Positions 53,220-63,932 of a stretch of 64,000 nucleotides of DNA are shown here, piece after piece (position 1 is the stretch's first letter; each line of letters begins with the position of its first letter). The stretch is from contig JABAKE010000001.1 of assembly GCA_019779905.1 (NCBI GenBank), positions 310,001 through 374,000 on the forward strand, read 5' to 3'. The translations under genes were made by a program, and so were the position numbers. The stretch is from Modestobacter lapidis. Lineage in GTDB: Bacteria; Actinomycetota; Actinomycetes; Mycobacteriales; Geodermatophilaceae. The notes beneath the pieces are model-generated. The model had not been told where the DNA came from, made no database searches, and saw only the letters and a program-made list of their open reading frames with translations.

Positions 53220-53253
53220 GATCCCACCGATCCGACTGGTGAGGAGACGTCCG

Positions 53254-53355
53254 GTGGCACATCCTGAGGGGTCCACGCTCCTGCGCGAGCCCGCGGCCCT
53301 CGTCGACACCGTCCCGCCGGTACGCCGTGCGACCCGCAGCGGGGAGAGCTCATGA
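53254..53355 (+). CDS. 33-codon ORF coupled to trpC
   Basis: A small ORF starts at GTG 53254, with a good ribosome-binding site (GAGGAG, 8-9 bases before the start), and its TGA overlaps the trpC ATG (ATGA). The product is 33 aa, hydrophilic and without Trp, so it is not a classical trp attenuator peptide. It could be a small protein, or its translation may simply deliver ribosomes to trpC, which has no ribosome-binding site of its own apart from GGGGAGAG within this ORF. Coding status is inferred from the start and overlap. Confidence 0.5.
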   Translation: MAHPEGSTLLREPAALVDTVPPVRRATRSGESS

Positions 53356-54161
53356 CCGTCCTCGACGACATCCTGGTCGGCGTCCGGGAGGACGTCGCGG
53401 CCCGCCAGGCCCAGACCCCCCTCGCCGAGGTCCAGGCCGCCGCAGCCGATGCCCGGCCGGCGCTCGACGGGCTGGCGGCGCTGCGTGCACCCGGCGTCGG
53501 CGTCATCGCCGAGGTGAAGCGCCGCAGCCCGTCCAAGGGCGACCTCGCCGAGATCACCGACCCCGCGTGGCTGGCCACCCAGTACGCCGCCGGGGGCGCC
53601 CGGGTGATCAGCGTGCTCACCGAGCGCCGCCGCTTCGGGGGCTCGCACGCCGACCTGGCCGCCGTCCGCGCCGCCGTCGACGTGCCGGTGCTGTGCAAGG
53701 ACTTCGTGGTGAGCAGCTACCAGGTGCACGAGGCCCGCGCCCACGGCGCCGACGTCATCCTGCTGATCGTCGCTGCGCTGGAGCAGAACGCGCTCACCGG
53801 CCTGCTGGAGCGGGTCGAGTCGCTGGGCATGACGGCCCTGGTCGAGGTGCACACCGAGGCCGAGGCCGACCGGGCACTGGCTGCCGGTGCCGCCGTCATC
53901 GGGGTCAACGCCCGCGACCTCACCACCCTCGACGTCGACCGGTCCACGTTCGAGCGGATCGCGCCGGGGCTGCCCACCGACGTGGTCAAGGTGGCCGAGT
54001 CCGGGGTCCGCGGCCCGCACGACCTGATCGGCTACGCCGCGGCCGGCGCCGACGCCGTGCTCGTCGGCGAGGGCCTGGTCACCGCCGGCGACGCCCGCCA
54101 GGCGGTCGCCGACCTGGTCACGGCCGGGTCGCACCCCGCGACGCCGCGCGCCACCCGCTGA
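53352..54161 (+). CDS. trpC: Indole-3-glycerol phosphate synthase
   Basis: This TIM-barrel enzyme closes the indole ring from CdRP. It has 269 aa. The motifs are [18 protein letters not shown] (catalytic Glu/Lys, about 51-68), [18 protein letters not shown] with catalytic Lys, [20 protein letters not shown] and [12 protein letters not shown]. The ATG overlaps the upstream small ORF. A 47-base gap with a new promoter separates it from trpB. Confidence 0.97.
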   Translation: MTVLDDILVGVREDVAARQAQTPLAEVQAAAADARPALDGLAALRAPGVGVIAEVKRRSPSKGDLAEITDPAWLATQYAAGGARVISVLTERRRFGGSHADLAAVRAAVDVPVLCKDFVVSSYQVHEARAHGADVILLIVAALEQNALTGLLERVESLGMTALVEVHTEAEADRALAAGAAVIGVNARDLTTLDVDRSTFERIAPGLPTDVVKVAESGVRGPHDLIGYAAAGADAVLVGEGLVTAGDARQAVADLVTAGSHPATPRATR

Positions 54162-54196
54162 GGACACCCGGACGCCGCCCGGCAGCCGATCCGCGA

Positions 54197-54202
54197 GACA
54201 CT
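54197..54202 (+). promoter_or_regulatory. -10 box GACACT, leaderless trpB
   Basis: GACACT ends 6 bases before GTG 54209. It gives trpB-trpA-lgt a promoter of their own. Confidence 0.45.
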
Positions 54203-54208
54203 GACCGG

Positions 54209-55573
54209 GTGACCGCGCTGCATCCTCCGGCCCCTGACGTCCGCGACCTGCCCGCGCGTCCGGCGTGGCCGGACGCGACCGGGCACTTCGGTCCCTACGG
54301 CGGCCGGTTCGTGCCCGAGGCCCTGATCGCCGCGCTCGACGAGCTGACCGAGGCGTACGAGGCCATGCGGGTCGACCCGGGGTTCCTCGAGGAGTTCGCG
54401 CGCCTGCAGCGCGACTACACCGGCCGGCCGAGCCCGCTCACCGACGTCCCGAGGTTCGCCGAGCACTGCGGCGGCGCCCGGGTCCTGCTCAAGCGCGAGG
54501 ACCTCAACCACACCGGCTCCCACAAGATCAACAATGTGCTGGGCCAGGCGCTGCTCACCCAGCGGATCGGCAAGACCCGGGTCATCGCCGAGACCGGCGC
54601 GGGGCAGCACGGCGTCGCGACCGCCACCGCGGCGGCGCTGATGGGTCTGTCCTGCACCGTCTACATGGGCGAGGAGGACACCCGCCGGCAGGCGCTCAAC
54701 GTGGCCCGGATGCGGTTGCTGGGTGCCGAGGTCGTTCCGGTCACCACCGGGTCGCGCACCCTCAAGGACGCGATCAACGAGGCCTTCCGCGACTGGGTCA
54801 CCAACGTGGAGACGACCAACTACGTATTCGGCACCGTCGCCGGCCCGCACCCCTTCCCGGCGATGGTCCGCGACTTCCAGCGGGTGATCGGCGACGAGGC
54901 CCGCGAGCAGGTGCTCGAGCGGACCGGCCGGCTGCCCGACGCCGTGCTGGCCTGCGTCGGCGGCGGCTCGAACGCCATCGGAATCTTCACCGCCTTCGTC
55001 CCCGACGACGGCGTCCGGCTGGTCGGCCTGGAGGCCGGCGGGGACGGCGTGGCCACCGGGCGGCACGCGGCCAGCATCACCGGCGGCGACCCGGGCGTGC
55101 TGCACGGCGCCCGCTCGTACCTGCTGCAGGACGCCAACGGCCAGACCATCGAGTCGCACTCGATCTCCGCCGGCCTCGACTACCCCGGGGTGGGGCCCGA
55201 GCACTCCTACCTGCACGACCTCGGCCGGGCCGAGTACCGGCCGGTGACCGACAGCGAGGCCATGGAGGCCTTCGCGCTGCTGTGCCGCACCGAGGGCATC
55301 ATCCCGGCCATCGAGTCCGCGCACGCCCTGGCCGGGGCGGTGCAGGTCGGGCGTGAGCTCGCCGGGCGGGTGGGGGAGGGCCCAGCGGTGCTGCTGGTCA
55401 ACCTCTCCGGCCGCGGCGACAAGGACGTGGAGACCGCCAGCGCGTGGTTCGGGCTGGGCGACCGGGAGCAGGTCGACCCGGGGCCGGGGATGGACACCGA
55501 CCAGCAGCCCACCGAGGGCGCGGTCAGCAACGACGACGCCACCGCCGGCCAGGACTCCGGAGACCTCGCATGA
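54209..55573 (+). CDS. trpB: Tryptophan synthase beta subunit
   Basis: This PLP enzyme joins indole and serine to tryptophan. It has 454 aa. The PLP lysine lies in [16 protein letters not shown] (about residue 111); [22 protein letters not shown] (phosphate loop) and NLSGRGDKD are conserved. The C-terminal ~35 residues (after [11 protein letters not shown]) are an acidic Asp/Gln/Ala tail not found in most TrpB. The start is GTG 54209, six bases after a -10 box. It overlaps trpA by four bases (ATGA). Confidence 0.97.
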   Translation: MTALHPPAPDVRDLPARPAWPDATGHFGPYGGRFVPEALIAALDELTEAYEAMRVDPGFLEEFARLQRDYTGRPSPLTDVPRFAEHCGGARVLLKREDLNHTGSHKINNVLGQALLTQRIGKTRVIAETGAGQHGVATATAAALMGLSCTVYMGEEDTRRQALNVARMRLLGAEVVPVTTGSRTLKDAINEAFRDWVTNVETTNYVFGTVAGPHPFPAMVRDFQRVIGDEAREQVLERTGRLPDAVLACVGGGSNAIGIFTAFVPDDGVRLVGLEAGGDGVATGRHAASITGGDPGVLHGARSYLLQDANGQTIESHSISAGLDYPGVGPEHSYLHDLGRAEYRPVTDSEAMEAFALLCRTEGIIPAIESAHALAGAVQVGRELAGRVGEGPAVLLVNLSGRGDKDVETASAWFGLGDREQVDPGPGMDTDQQPTEGAVSNDDATAGQDSGDLA

Positions 55574-56376
55574 GCCGAGGCATGCTGCAGACCCGCATCG
55601 CTGCGGCGAGGACCGAGGGCCGGGCGGCGCTCATCGCCTACCTGCCGGTCGGCTACCCCGACGTGGACGCCTCGATCGAGGCGATGACCGCCGCCGTGGA
55701 CGGCGGCGCCGACATCGTCGAGGTCGGGGTGCCCTACTCCGACCCGGGGATGGACGGGCCCACCATCCAGGAGGCCGTGGACGTCGCCGTGCGCGCCGGG
55801 GTGGGCATGCGGGACGTGCTGCGCGCGGTCGAGGCCGTCGCCGCCGCCGGTGCGGTGCCGGTGGTCATGAGCTACTGGAACCCCGTCGAGCGCTACGGCG
55901 TCGACCGGTTCGCCGACGACCTGGCCGCCGCCGGGGGAGCGGGGGCGATCACTCCCGACCTCATCCCCGACGAGGCGGGCCCGTGGCTGGCCGCCACCGA
56001 CCGCACCGGCCTGGACCGGGTCTTCCTGGTCGCGCCGTCCTCGACCGACGCCCGGCTGGCCTCGACCACCGCCGCCTGCCGCGGCTTCGTCTACGCCGCC
56101 TCGGCGATGGGCGTGACCGGCACCCGGGCGGCCGTCGGCGACGCCGCCGGGCGGCTGGTCGCCCGCACGCGCACGGTGACCGACCTGCCGGTCTGCGTCG
56201 GGCTGGGCGTCTCCGACGGCGACCAGGCCGCCGAGGTCGCCGGCTTCGCCGACGGCGTCATCGTCGGCTCGGCTTACGTCCGGGCCCTGCTCGACGGCGG
56301 CGGCGCGGCCGCGGTCCGCGCGCTCTCCGCCGACCTGGCCGCCGGGGTGCGGCGGCGCGTGGGGAAGCCCGCATGA
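55570..56376 (+). CDS. trpA: Tryptophan synthase alpha subunit
   Basis: TrpA cleaves indole-3-glycerol phosphate and channels indole to TrpB. It has 268 aa. The catalytic Glu and Asp are in [20 protein letters not shown] (about 46-65); the last part of the usual motif (S-D-P-x-A-D-G-P) is [35 protein letters not shown] and [11 protein letters not shown] follow. It overlaps trpB and lgt by four bases each. Confidence 0.96.
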   Translation: MSRGMLQTRIAAARTEGRAALIAYLPVGYPDVDASIEAMTAAVDGGADIVEVGVPYSDPGMDGPTIQEAVDVAVRAGVGMRDVLRAVEAVAAAGAVPVVMSYWNPVERYGVDRFADDLAAAGGAGAITPDLIPDEAGPWLAATDRTGLDRVFLVAPSSTDARLASTTAACRGFVYAASAMGVTGTRAAVGDAAGRLVARTRTVTDLPVCVGLGVSDGDQAAEVAGFADGVIVGSAYVRALLDGGGAAAVRALSADLAAGVRRRVGKPA

Positions 56377-57368
56377 CGGTCCTCGCGGCGATCCCGAGCC
56401 CCACCCAGGGCGTGTGGGAACTGGGCCCCTTCCCGCTGCGGGCCTACGCGCTGTGCATCATCGCCGGGATCATCGTGGCGTGCTGGATCGGCGAGCGCCG
56501 GTGGGTGGCCCGCGGCGGGGCCCCCGGCGAGATGCTCGACATCGCGGTCTGGGCGGTGCCCTTCGGGATCGTCGGCGGCCGGATCTACCACGTGCTCACC
56601 ACCCCCGACCCGTACTTCGGCGAAGGCGGCGACCCGCTCAAGGCCTTCGCCATCTGGGAGGGCGGCCTGGGCATCTGGGGGGCCATCGCGCTCGGCGGGG
56701 TCGGTGCCTGGATCGCCTGCCGCCGCCGCGGCATCCCGCTGCCCGCCTACGCCGACGCCATCGCCCCGGGCATCGTCGTCGCCCAGGCCATCGGTCGGCT
56801 GGGCAACTGGTTCAACAACGAGCTCTACGGCCGGGCCACCGACCTCCCCTGGGCGCTGACCATCTACGAGTGGCTGCCCTCCGCCGGCCGGGCGGCCACC
56901 GACGGCGACGGCCAGGCCATCGTCCAGGGCACCTACCACCCGACCTTCCTGTACGAGCTGCTGTGGAACCTCGGCGTCGCGGTCCTCGTGGTCTGGGCCG
57001 ACCGGCGCTTCCGGCTCTCCCACGGGCGGGCCTTCGCGCTCTACGTCGCCGCCTATTGCGCCGGCCGGCTGTGGATCGAGCTGCTGCGCATCGACGCGGC
57101 CGAGCGCATCCTCGGCGTCCGCATCAACGTGATCACCTCGGTCGTCGTCGGCCTGCTGGCCGTGGCCTACCTGATCTGGCAGCGCGGTCGTCCCCGTGAG
57201 GTGATCACCCGCGGTGCGGCGGCCCGGGCGGGGCAGGGCCCGTCGACCGGCGCAGCTCCCGCGGACACCGCTGTCCTGGCCGGCGACGACGTCCCGGCCG
57301 GCGACGACCCCCCGGCCGGCTCCGACGACGGCCGGGATCCGGGCCACCGGCGGCCCCCGGCGGACTGA
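56373..57368 (+). CDS. lgt: Prolipoprotein diacylglyceryl transferase
   Basis: This membrane enzyme transfers a diacylglyceryl group to the lipobox Cys of prolipoproteins; LspA (22206) acts next. It has 331 aa and about seven transmembrane segments. The signature GRLGNWFNNELYGRATDLPW (about 144-163), including the essential Arg/Asn/Glu residues, and the HPTFLYELLWNL motif are present. The C-terminal ~55 residues are hydrophilic (Ala/Gly/Asp/Pro). The ATG overlaps trpA by four bases; the trpA-lgt order is common in actinobacteria. Confidence 0.95.
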   Translation: MTVLAAIPSPTQGVWELGPFPLRAYALCIIAGIIVACWIGERRWVARGGAPGEMLDIAVWAVPFGIVGGRIYHVLTTPDPYFGEGGDPLKAFAIWEGGLGIWGAIALGGVGAWIACRRRGIPLPAYADAIAPGIVVAQAIGRLGNWFNNELYGRATDLPWALTIYEWLPSAGRAATDGDGQAIVQGTYHPTFLYELLWNLGVAVLVVWADRRFRLSHGRAFALYVAAYCAGRLWIELLRIDAAERILGVRINVITSVVVGLLAVAYLIWQRGRPREVITRGAAARAGQGPSTGAAPADTAVLAGDDVPAGDDPPAGSDDGRDPGHRRPPAD

Positions 57369-57782
57369 GCCACCAGCCCCGCCGCGGCCGGTCTGCGGCA
57401 CCGGGCCGCGGGGGGCCGGACGAGAGACGTTCACGACATCCGCCGGACATGTCGCGGAAGCGATGTGTCTGTGTACGCTCATCGCGGCCGACCAGTGATC
57501 CTGGGCCGGCCGGCGACGTCGGACCGGGCCAGTGACGCCCCGCGCACGACCAGCCCCGCGGCCACCCGAACGCCGGGGTGCGCGGGACCCAGCCGGGGCG
57601 GACCCACCGTGTCCCCGCCGGCCCTGCCCTGCCCCACCCGTCCGACCTCATCGGGTCCCGTACCGCCCTGCACCGCTCTGACCACCCGGCGGGGCTCATG
57701 CCCCCCGCACCAGCGCCCTCCACGGCCCCTCCCCGGGTGCCGTGCGCAGGAGACGCCGCGGCCAGCCGACGACGGGAGTGAC
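57369..57782. promoter_or_regulatory. Intergenic region before gltB (414 bases)
   Basis: No supported gene. Visible are an inverted repeat CGACAT-N9-ATGTCG (57434-57454), a -10-like TACGCT (57474-57479) and an 11-codon ORF (ATG 57463 to TGA 57498). The gltB frame is open back to 57465, but the extension (Pro/Arg/Thr-rich) has no GltB similarity. A nitrogen regulator such as GlnR would be expected to act here; no clear consensus site was seen. A GGGAG site precedes ATG 57783. Confidence 0.4.
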
Positions 57783-60700
57783 ATGTCCGACCTCTCCGCC
57801 CCCGCCACTGCGCCCGCCTTCTCGGCGCTGCCCGCTGCCTCCGGTCTCTACGACCCGGCCGCGGAGCACGACGCCTGCGGCGTGGCCTTCGTCGCCGACG
57901 CCCGGGGCCGCCGGTCGCGGACCGTCGTGGCAGCCGGGCTCACCGCCCTGCACAACCTCGACCACCGCGGTGCGGCCGGCTCCGAGCCCAACTCCGGTGA
58001 CGGCGCGGGCATCCTCACCCAGGTCCCCGACGGCCTGCTGCGGGCCAGCGTCGACTTCGACCTGCCGCCGCTGGGCGAGTACGCCGTCGGCATCGCCTTC
58101 CTGCCGGCCGACACCGCGGAGCGGGCCGGCGTCGTCGACGCCGTGTCCCGGGTCGCGGCCGAGGAGGGGCTGACGGTCCTGGGCTGGCGGGAGCTGCCGG
58201 TCGACCCGGACGGCGCCGACCTCGGCCCGACCGCCCGCGCGGTGATGCCGCACTTCGCCCAGCTGTTCGTCGCCGAGACCATCGGCGCCCGCGCCGACGC
58301 CGCGGCCTTCGGCGGGACCGCCGCCCACCACGGGGTCACCCGGCTGGAGCGGCGGGCCTTCGTGCTGCGCAAGCGGGCCGAGCGGGCCGCCCGCGAGGTG
58401 GGCAGCAACTGCTACGTGGTGTCGCTGTCCTCCCGGACGATCACCTACAAGGGCATGCTGACCACCGACCAGCTGCCCGCCTTCTTCCCCGACCTGCGTG
58501 ACGAGCGGTACGAGTCGGCCATCGCGCTGGTCCACAGCCGGTTCTCGACCAACACGTTCCCGAGCTGGCCGCTGGCCCACCCGTTCCGGTTCATCGCCCA
58601 CAACGGCGAGATCAACACCATCAAGGGCAACCGCAACCGCATGCGGGCCCGCGAGGCGCGGATCGACACCACGCTGTTCGACGGTCCCGCCGGGCCGGCC
58701 AGCGAGCTCGGCATCGACCGGATCTTCCCGGTGACCGCCAGCGACTTCAGCGACTCGGCGACCTTCGACGAGGTGCTCGAGCTGCTGCACCTGTCCGGCC
58801 GCTCGCTGCCGCACGCGGTGCTGATGATGATCCCCGAGGCCTGGGAGAACCACGACGAGATGGACCCGGCCCGCCGGGCCTTCTACCGGTTCCACTCCTC
58901 GATCATGGAGCCCTGGGACGGCCCGGCCTGCGTGGCGTTCACCGACGGCACCCTGATCGGCGCGGTGCTCGACCGCAACGGCCTGCGGCCGGGCCGCTGG
59001 TGGCGGACCAAGGACGACCTGGTCGTGCTCGCCAGCGAGGCCGGCGTGCTGGACATCCCGGCGGGTGACGTCGTCGCGAAGGGCCGGCTGCAGCCGGGCC
59101 GGATGTTCCTGGTCGACACCGCGCAGGGCCGGATCGTCTCCGACGAGGACGTCAAGGGCGCCCTCGCCGCCGAGCACCCCTACGAGGACTGGCTGCACGC
59201 CGGGCTCGTGCACCTGCCCACGCTCCCCGCCCGCCGTCGCTCGCGGCCCAGCCACGAGTCCGTCGTCCGCAGGCAGATGCTCTTCGGCTACACCGAGGAG
59301 GAGCTGCGGGTGCTGCTCACCCCGATGGCGTCGGCCGGCGCCGAGCCGATCGGCTCGATGGGCACCGACACCCCGGTGGCGGCGCTGTCGGACCGCTCCC
59401 GGCAGCTCTACGACTACTTCGGGCAGCTGTTCGCCCAGGTGACCAACCCACCGCTGGACGCCATCCGCGAGGAGCTGGTGACCAGCCTGGGCCGCACCTT
59501 CGGGCCCGAGCAGAACCTGCTGGAGGCGACCCCGGCCTCCTGCCGCCAGGTGTTCCTGCCCTACCCGGTGATCGACAACGACGAGCTGGCCAAGATCCTG
59601 CACATCGACGACGACGGCGACCTGCCCGGTTTCGCCGCCGTCCGGATCACCGGTCACTTCGACGTCACCGGCGGCGGCCCCGCGCTCGCCCGGGCGATCG
59701 AGGAGCTGCGCACCAAGGTCAGCAAGGCCATCGCGGCCGGCGCCCGGATCATCGTGCTCTCCGACCGCGACTGCGACGAGAAGCGCGCCCCGATCCCGTC
59801 GCTGCTGATGACCGCCGCCGTCCACCACCACCTGGTGCGCGAGCGCACCCGGATGCAGGTCGGCCTGGTGCTCGAGTCCGGCGACTGCCGGGAGGTGCAC
59901 CACGTCGCGCTGCTGCTCGGCTACGGCGCCGCCGCGGTCAACCCCTACCTGGCCTTCGAGTCCATCGAGGACCTCATCCGGGACGGCTCGCTCACCGGTG
60001 TCCAGCCCGCCCAGGCCGTGCGCAACATGGTCAAGGCGCTGGGCAAGGGCGTGCTGAAGGTGATGAGCAAGATGGGCATCAGCACCGTCGGCTCGTACAC
60101 GATGGCCCAGATCTTCGAGGCCGTCGGTCTCTCCCAGGACCTGGTCGACGAGTACTTCACCGGTACCTCGGCCCCCCTGGGCGGCGTCGGCATCGACGTG
60201 CTCGCCGAGGAGGTGGCCATGCGCCACCGCCGGGCCTACCCGCAGAACCCGGCCGAGCGGGCGCACCGCCGGCTGGAGACCGGCGGGGAGTACCAGTGGC
60301 GCCGCGAGGGCGAGGTGCACCTGTTCAACCCGGAGACCGTGTTCCTGCTCCAGCACGCCACCCGCTCCCGGCAGTACGACGTGTTCAGGAAGTACACCGA
60401 CACCGTCGACGCGCTGTCCGCCGACGCGGCGACCCTGCGCGGCCTGTTCTCCTTCAGGACCGGTGACCGGCCGCCGGTGCCGCTGGCCGAGGTGGAGCCG
60501 GTCAGCGAGATCGTCAAGCGCTTCCAGACCGGGGCGATGAGCTACGGCTCGATCTCCCAGGAGGCGCACGAGACGCTCGCGATCGCGATGAACCGGCTCG
60601 GCGGCAAGTCGAACACCGGTGAGGGCGGCGAGGACCCCGACCGGTTCGCCCGGGACGAGAACGGCGATCTGCGGCGCTCGGCCATCAAGCAGGTGGCCAG

Positions 60701-62429
60701 CGGCCGGTTCGGGGTCACCAGCGAGTACCTGGTCAACGCCGACGACATCCAGATCAAGATGGCCCAGGGCGCCAAGCCCGGTGAGGGCGGGCAGCTGCCC
60801 GGCGGCAAGGTCTACCCGTGGGTCGCCCGCACCCGGCACTCCACGCCCGGGGTCGGCCTGATCAGCCCGCCGCCGCACCACGACATCTACTCCATCGAGG
60901 ACCTCAAGCAGCTCATCCACGACCTCAAGAACGCGAACAGCGAGGCGCGGATCAACGTCAAGCTCGTGGCCGAGGTCGGGGTGGGCACGGTCGCGGCCGG
61001 GGTCAGCAAGGCCCACGCCGACGTCGTCCTGATCTCCGGGCACGACGGCGGCACCGGCGCCGCGCCGCTGACCTCGCTGAAGCACGCCGGTTCGCCCTGG
61101 GAGCTCGGCCTGGCCGAGACCCAGCAGACGCTGCTGGCCAACGGGCTGCGCGACCGGATCACCGTGCAGGTCGACGGCCAGCTCAAGACCGGCCGGGACG
61201 TCGTCGTGGCCGCGCTGCTGGGCGCCGAGGAGTTCGGCTTCGCCACCGCGCCATTGGTGGTCAGCGGGTGCGTCATGATGCGCGTCTGCCACCTGGACAC
61301 CTGCCCGGTCGGCGTGGCGACGCAGAACCCGGAGCTGCGCAAGCGCTTCACCGGCCAGCCGGAGTTCGTGGTGACGTTCTTCGAGTTCCTGGCCGAGCAG
61401 GTCCGCGAGTACCTGGCCGAGCTCGGCTTCCGCTCGATCGACGAGGCCGTCGGCCACGCGGAGGTGCTCGAGACCCGGGTCGCCGTCGACCACTGGAAGG
61501 CCCGCGGTCTGGACCTGGCCAAGATGCTGGTCGTGCCCACGCTGCCCGAGGGCGCCCCGCGGCACCGGGTGCGCGCGCAGGACCACGGCCTGGACGTGGC
61601 CCTGGACCAGACGCTGATCCAGCTCTGCGAGGGCGCGCTGCTCGACGCCCGACCGGTCAGCCTGCAGCTGCCGGTGCGCAACGTGAACCGCACCGTGGGG
61701 ACGATGCTGGGCTCGATGGTCACCCGCCGCTTCGGCGGCGAGGGCCTCCCCGACGGCACCATCGACCTCAGCTTCGAGGGGTCGGCCGGTCAGTCGTTCG
61801 GGGCCTTCCTGTCGCGCGGCATCACCATGAGGCTGTTCGGTGACGCGAACGACTACGTCGGCAAGGGCCTGTCCGGCGGCCGGATCGTCGTCCGCCCGGC
61901 CCGCGAGGCCACCTTCGCCGCCGAGGACGCCGTCATCGCGGGCAACGTCATCGGCTACGGCGCCACCGCCGGCGAGGTCTTCCTCCGCGGCCGGGTCGGC
62001 GAGCGGTTCTGCGTGCGCAACTCCGGCGCGCTGGCCGTCGTCGAGGGCGTGGGCGACCACGCCCTGGAGTACATGACCGGTGGTTCCGCGGTCATCCTGG
62101 GCCCGACCGGCCGCAACGTCGCGGCCGGCATGTCCGGCGGCATCGGCTACGTGCTCGACCTGGCCCGGCACCGGGTCAACGGCGACATGGTGGAGATCGA
62201 GGCCCTGGACACGGAGTCCTCGCAGTGGCTGCGCGACGTGCTGGTGCGTTACCAGCGCGACACCGGGTCGACCGTGGCCGCCGCGCTGCTGGCCGACTGG
62301 GGCCGCTGGGCCGACCGGTTCAGCGTGATCATGCCGCGCGACTACCGTCGCGCGATGGAGGCAAGGCGCGCCGCGGAGGCCGCCGGCTACGACGTCGACC
62401 GAGCCGTCATGGAGGCAGCACGTGGCTGA
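57783..62429 (+). CDS. gltB: Glutamate synthase large subunit (NADPH type)
   Basis: GltB makes two glutamates from glutamine and 2-oxoglutarate with electrons from GltD. It has 1548 aa. The N-terminal glutaminase (class II) nucleophile is the Cys of [15 protein letters not shown] (about residue 32), so an N-terminal propeptide must be removed. [35 protein letters not shown] and FSDSATFDE follow; the FMN domain carries [17 protein letters not shown] and [14 protein letters not shown], with a 3Fe-4S cluster at [20 protein letters not shown] (about 1163-1182), and the GXGXG structural domain completes it. The start is ATG 57783. It overlaps gltD by 8 bases. Confidence 0.98.
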   Translation: MSDLSAPATAPAFSALPAASGLYDPAAEHDACGVAFVADARGRRSRTVVAAGLTALHNLDHRGAAGSEPNSGDGAGILTQVPDGLLRASVDFDLPPLGEYAVGIAFLPADTAERAGVVDAVSRVAAEEGLTVLGWRELPVDPDGADLGPTARAVMPHFAQLFVAETIGARADAAAFGGTAAHHGVTRLERRAFVLRKRAERAAREVGSNCYVVSLSSRTITYKGMLTTDQLPAFFPDLRDERYESAIALVHSRFSTNTFPSWPLAHPFRFIAHNGEINTIKGNRNRMRAREARIDTTLFDGPAGPASELGIDRIFPVTASDFSDSATFDEVLELLHLSGRSLPHAVLMMIPEAWENHDEMDPARRAFYRFHSSIMEPWDGPACVAFTDGTLIGAVLDRNGLRPGRWWRTKDDLVVLASEAGVLDIPAGDVVAKGRLQPGRMFLVDTAQGRIVSDEDVKGALAAEHPYEDWLHAGLVHLPTLPARRRSRPSHESVVRRQMLFGYTEEELRVLLTPMASAGAEPIGSMGTDTPVAALSDRSRQLYDYFGQLFAQVTNPPLDAIREELVTSLGRTFGPEQNLLEATPASCRQVFLPYPVIDNDELAKILHIDDDGDLPGFAAVRITGHFDVTGGGPALARAIEELRTKVSKAIAAGARIIVLSDRDCDEKRAPIPSLLMTAAVHHHLVRERTRMQVGLVLESGDCREVHHVALLLGYGAAAVNPYLAFESIEDLIRDGSLTGVQPAQAVRNMVKALGKGVLKVMSKMGISTVGSYTMAQIFEAVGLSQDLVDEYFTGTSAPLGGVGIDVLAEEVAMRHRRAYPQNPAERAHRRLETGGEYQWRREGEVHLFNPETVFLLQHATRSRQYDVFRKYTDTVDALSADAATLRGLFSFRTGDRPPVPLAEVEPVSEIVKRFQTGAMSYGSISQEAHETLAIAMNRLGGKSNTGEGGEDPDRFARDENGDLRRSAIKQVASGRFGVTSEYLVNADDIQIKMAQGAKPGEGGQLPGGKVYPWVARTRHSTPGVGLISPPPHHDIYSIEDLKQLIHDLKNANSEARINVKLVAEVGVGTVAAGVSKAHADVVLISGHDGGTGAAPLTSLKHAGSPWELGLAETQQTLLANGLRDRITVQVDGQLKTGRDVVVAALLGAEEFGFATAPLVVSGCVMMRVCHLDTCPVGVATQNPELRKRFTGQPEFVVTFFEFLAEQVREYLAELGFRSIDEAVGHAEVLETRVAVDHWKARGLDLAKMLVVPTLPEGAPRHRVRAQDHGLDVALDQTLIQLCEGALLDARPVSLQLPVRNVNRTVGTMLGSMVTRRFGGEGLPDGTIDLSFEGSAGQSFGAFLSRGITMRLFGDANDYVGKGLSGGRIVVRPAREATFAAEDAVIAGNVIGYGATAGEVFLRGRVGERFCVRNSGALAVVEGVGDHALEYMTGGSAVILGPTGRNVAAGMSGGIGYVLDLARHRVNGDMVEIEALDTESSQWLRDVLVRYQRDTGSTVAAALLADWGRWADRFSVIMPRDYRRAMEARRAAEAAGYDVDRAVMEAARG

Positions 62430-63909
62430 CAGCACGGGGTTCCTGAAGTTCGAACGCAAGTCCCCGCCGCGCCGGCCGGTCGACCTGCGCCTGCTGGACT
62501 GGAAGGACGTCTACCTGGACCGGGAGACCGGCGAGGACGCCGTCTTCCCGGTCGCGGCGGTGCGCGAGCAGGCCGCCCGTTGCATGGACTGCGGCATTCC
62601 GTTCTGCCACCACGGCTGCCCGCTGGGCAACCTCATCCCGGAGTGGAACGACCTCGCCCGCCGGGACGACTGGCGCGAGGCCATCGAGCGGCTGCACGCG
62701 ACGAACAACTTCCCCGAGTTCACCGGCAAGCTGTGCCCGGCGCCGTGTGAGGGCGCCTGCGTGCTGAACCTGCAGGAGTCGCCGGTCACGATCAAGCAGA
62801 TCGAGTTCGAGATCATCGATCAGGCGTTCGCCAAGGGCTGGGTCACCCCGCAGCCCCCGCAGGAGCTGACCGGCAAGAAGGTCGCCGTCGTCGGCTCGGG
62901 ACCGGCCGGGCTGGCCGCCGCCCAGCAGCTGACCCGCGCCGGGCACGAGGTGACCGTGTACGAGCGGGCCGACCGGATCGGTGGGCTGCTCCGCTACGGC
63001 ATCCCCGAGTTCAAGATGGAGAAGCGCTACGTCGACCGGCGCCTGGACCAGATGCGCGCCGAGGGCACCCGGTTCGTCTCCGGCGTCGAGGTCGGTGGCC
63101 CCGGTGAGCACGACCTCCCGGTCGAGCAGCTGCGGTCGGACTTCGACGCCGTGGTGCTCGCCGGCGGGGCGACCACCGGCCGCGACCTGACCGTCCCGGG
63201 CCGGGAGCTGGGCGGCATCCACCTGGCCATGGAGTTCCTGCCCTACGGCAACCTGCAGGCCCTCGGCGAGCTCGACGAGCCGCCGATCAACGCCGCCGGC
63301 AAGCACGTCGTCATCATCGGCGGCGGTGACACCGGCGCCGACTGCCTGGGCACCTCGCACCGTCAGGGGGCGGCCTCGGTCGCGCAGCTGGAGATCATGC
63401 CCCAGCCCCCGGGCACCCGTGGGCAGACCAACCCGTGGCCGACCTACCCGCTGGTCCTGCGCGTCTCCAGCGCCCACGAGGAGGGCGGGGAGCGGCTGTA
63501 CTCCATCAACACCGAGCGCTTCCTGGGTCATGAGGACGGCAACGTCCGCGCGCTGCTGGTGCACGACGTGGAGATGGTCGACGGACGCTTCCAGAAGGTC
63601 GAGGGCACCGACCGGGAGCTCCCCGCCGACCTGGTGCTGCTGGCCATGGGCTTCACCGGCGCCCAGCGGGCCGGCCTCGTCGACACCCTGGGCGTGGACG
63701 TCGACGGGCGGGGCAACGTCGTCCGCGACAGCGAGTTCATGTCCACCGTGCCCGGCGTCTTCGTCACTGGGGACATGGGCCGCGGCCAGTCGCTCATCGT
63801 CTGGGCCATCGCCGAGGGCCGCGCCGCCGCGGGAGCGGTGGACGACTGGCTCACCGGCGACTCGGCGCTGCCCCGCCCCGTCACCCCCTCCGCCGTTCCG
63901 CTCCGCTGA
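62422..63909 (+). CDS. gltD: Glutamate synthase small subunit
   Basis: GltD oxidises NAD(P)H and passes electrons through FAD and 4Fe-4S clusters to GltB. It has 495 aa. The N-terminal Cys-rich cluster motifs are [20 protein letters not shown] and [17 protein letters not shown] binds at [17 protein letters not shown] (about 154-170), NAD(P)H at [17 protein letters not shown] (about 294-310), and the end is [18 protein letters not shown]. The start is GTG 62422, inside the end of gltB, with GGAGG 7-8 bases upstream. Confidence 0.97.
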   Translation: MADSTGFLKFERKSPPRRPVDLRLLDWKDVYLDRETGEDAVFPVAAVREQAARCMDCGIPFCHHGCPLGNLIPEWNDLARRDDWREAIERLHATNNFPEFTGKLCPAPCEGACVLNLQESPVTIKQIEFEIIDQAFAKGWVTPQPPQELTGKKVAVVGSGPAGLAAAQQLTRAGHEVTVYERADRIGGLLRYGIPEFKMEKRYVDRRLDQMRAEGTRFVSGVEVGGPGEHDLPVEQLRSDFDAVVLAGGATTGRDLTVPGRELGGIHLAMEFLPYGNLQALGELDEPPINAAGKHVVIIGGGDTGADCLGTSHRQGAASVAQLEIMPQPPGTRGQTNPWPTYPLVLRVSSAHEEGGERLYSINTERFLGHEDGNVRALLVHDVEMVDGRFQKVEGTDRELPADLVLLAMGFTGAQRAGLVDTLGVDVDGRGNVVRDSEFMSTVPGVFVTGDMGRGQSLIVWAIAEGRAAAGAVDDWLTGDSALPRPVTPSAVPLR

Positions 63910-63920
63910 CCCCCGACCGA

Positions 63921-63926
63921 TAGGTT
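63921..63926 (+). promoter_or_regulatory. -10 box TAGGTT, leaderless pyk
   Basis: TAGGTT ends 6 bases before ATG 63933. No ribosome-binding site is present. Confidence 0.5.
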
Positions 63927-63932
63927 CCCACC

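Noticed and set aside
57465-57782. N-terminal extension of gltB of 106 codons
   Set aside because: The nucleophilic Cys already lies about 32 residues from ATG 57783, a normal propeptide length. The extension is Pro/Thr/Arg-rich and unlike GltB.
57696-62459. A 1587-codon minus-strand frame opposite gltB
   Set aside because: Mirror of the third-position GC bias of gltB; no recognisable domain and no promoter.
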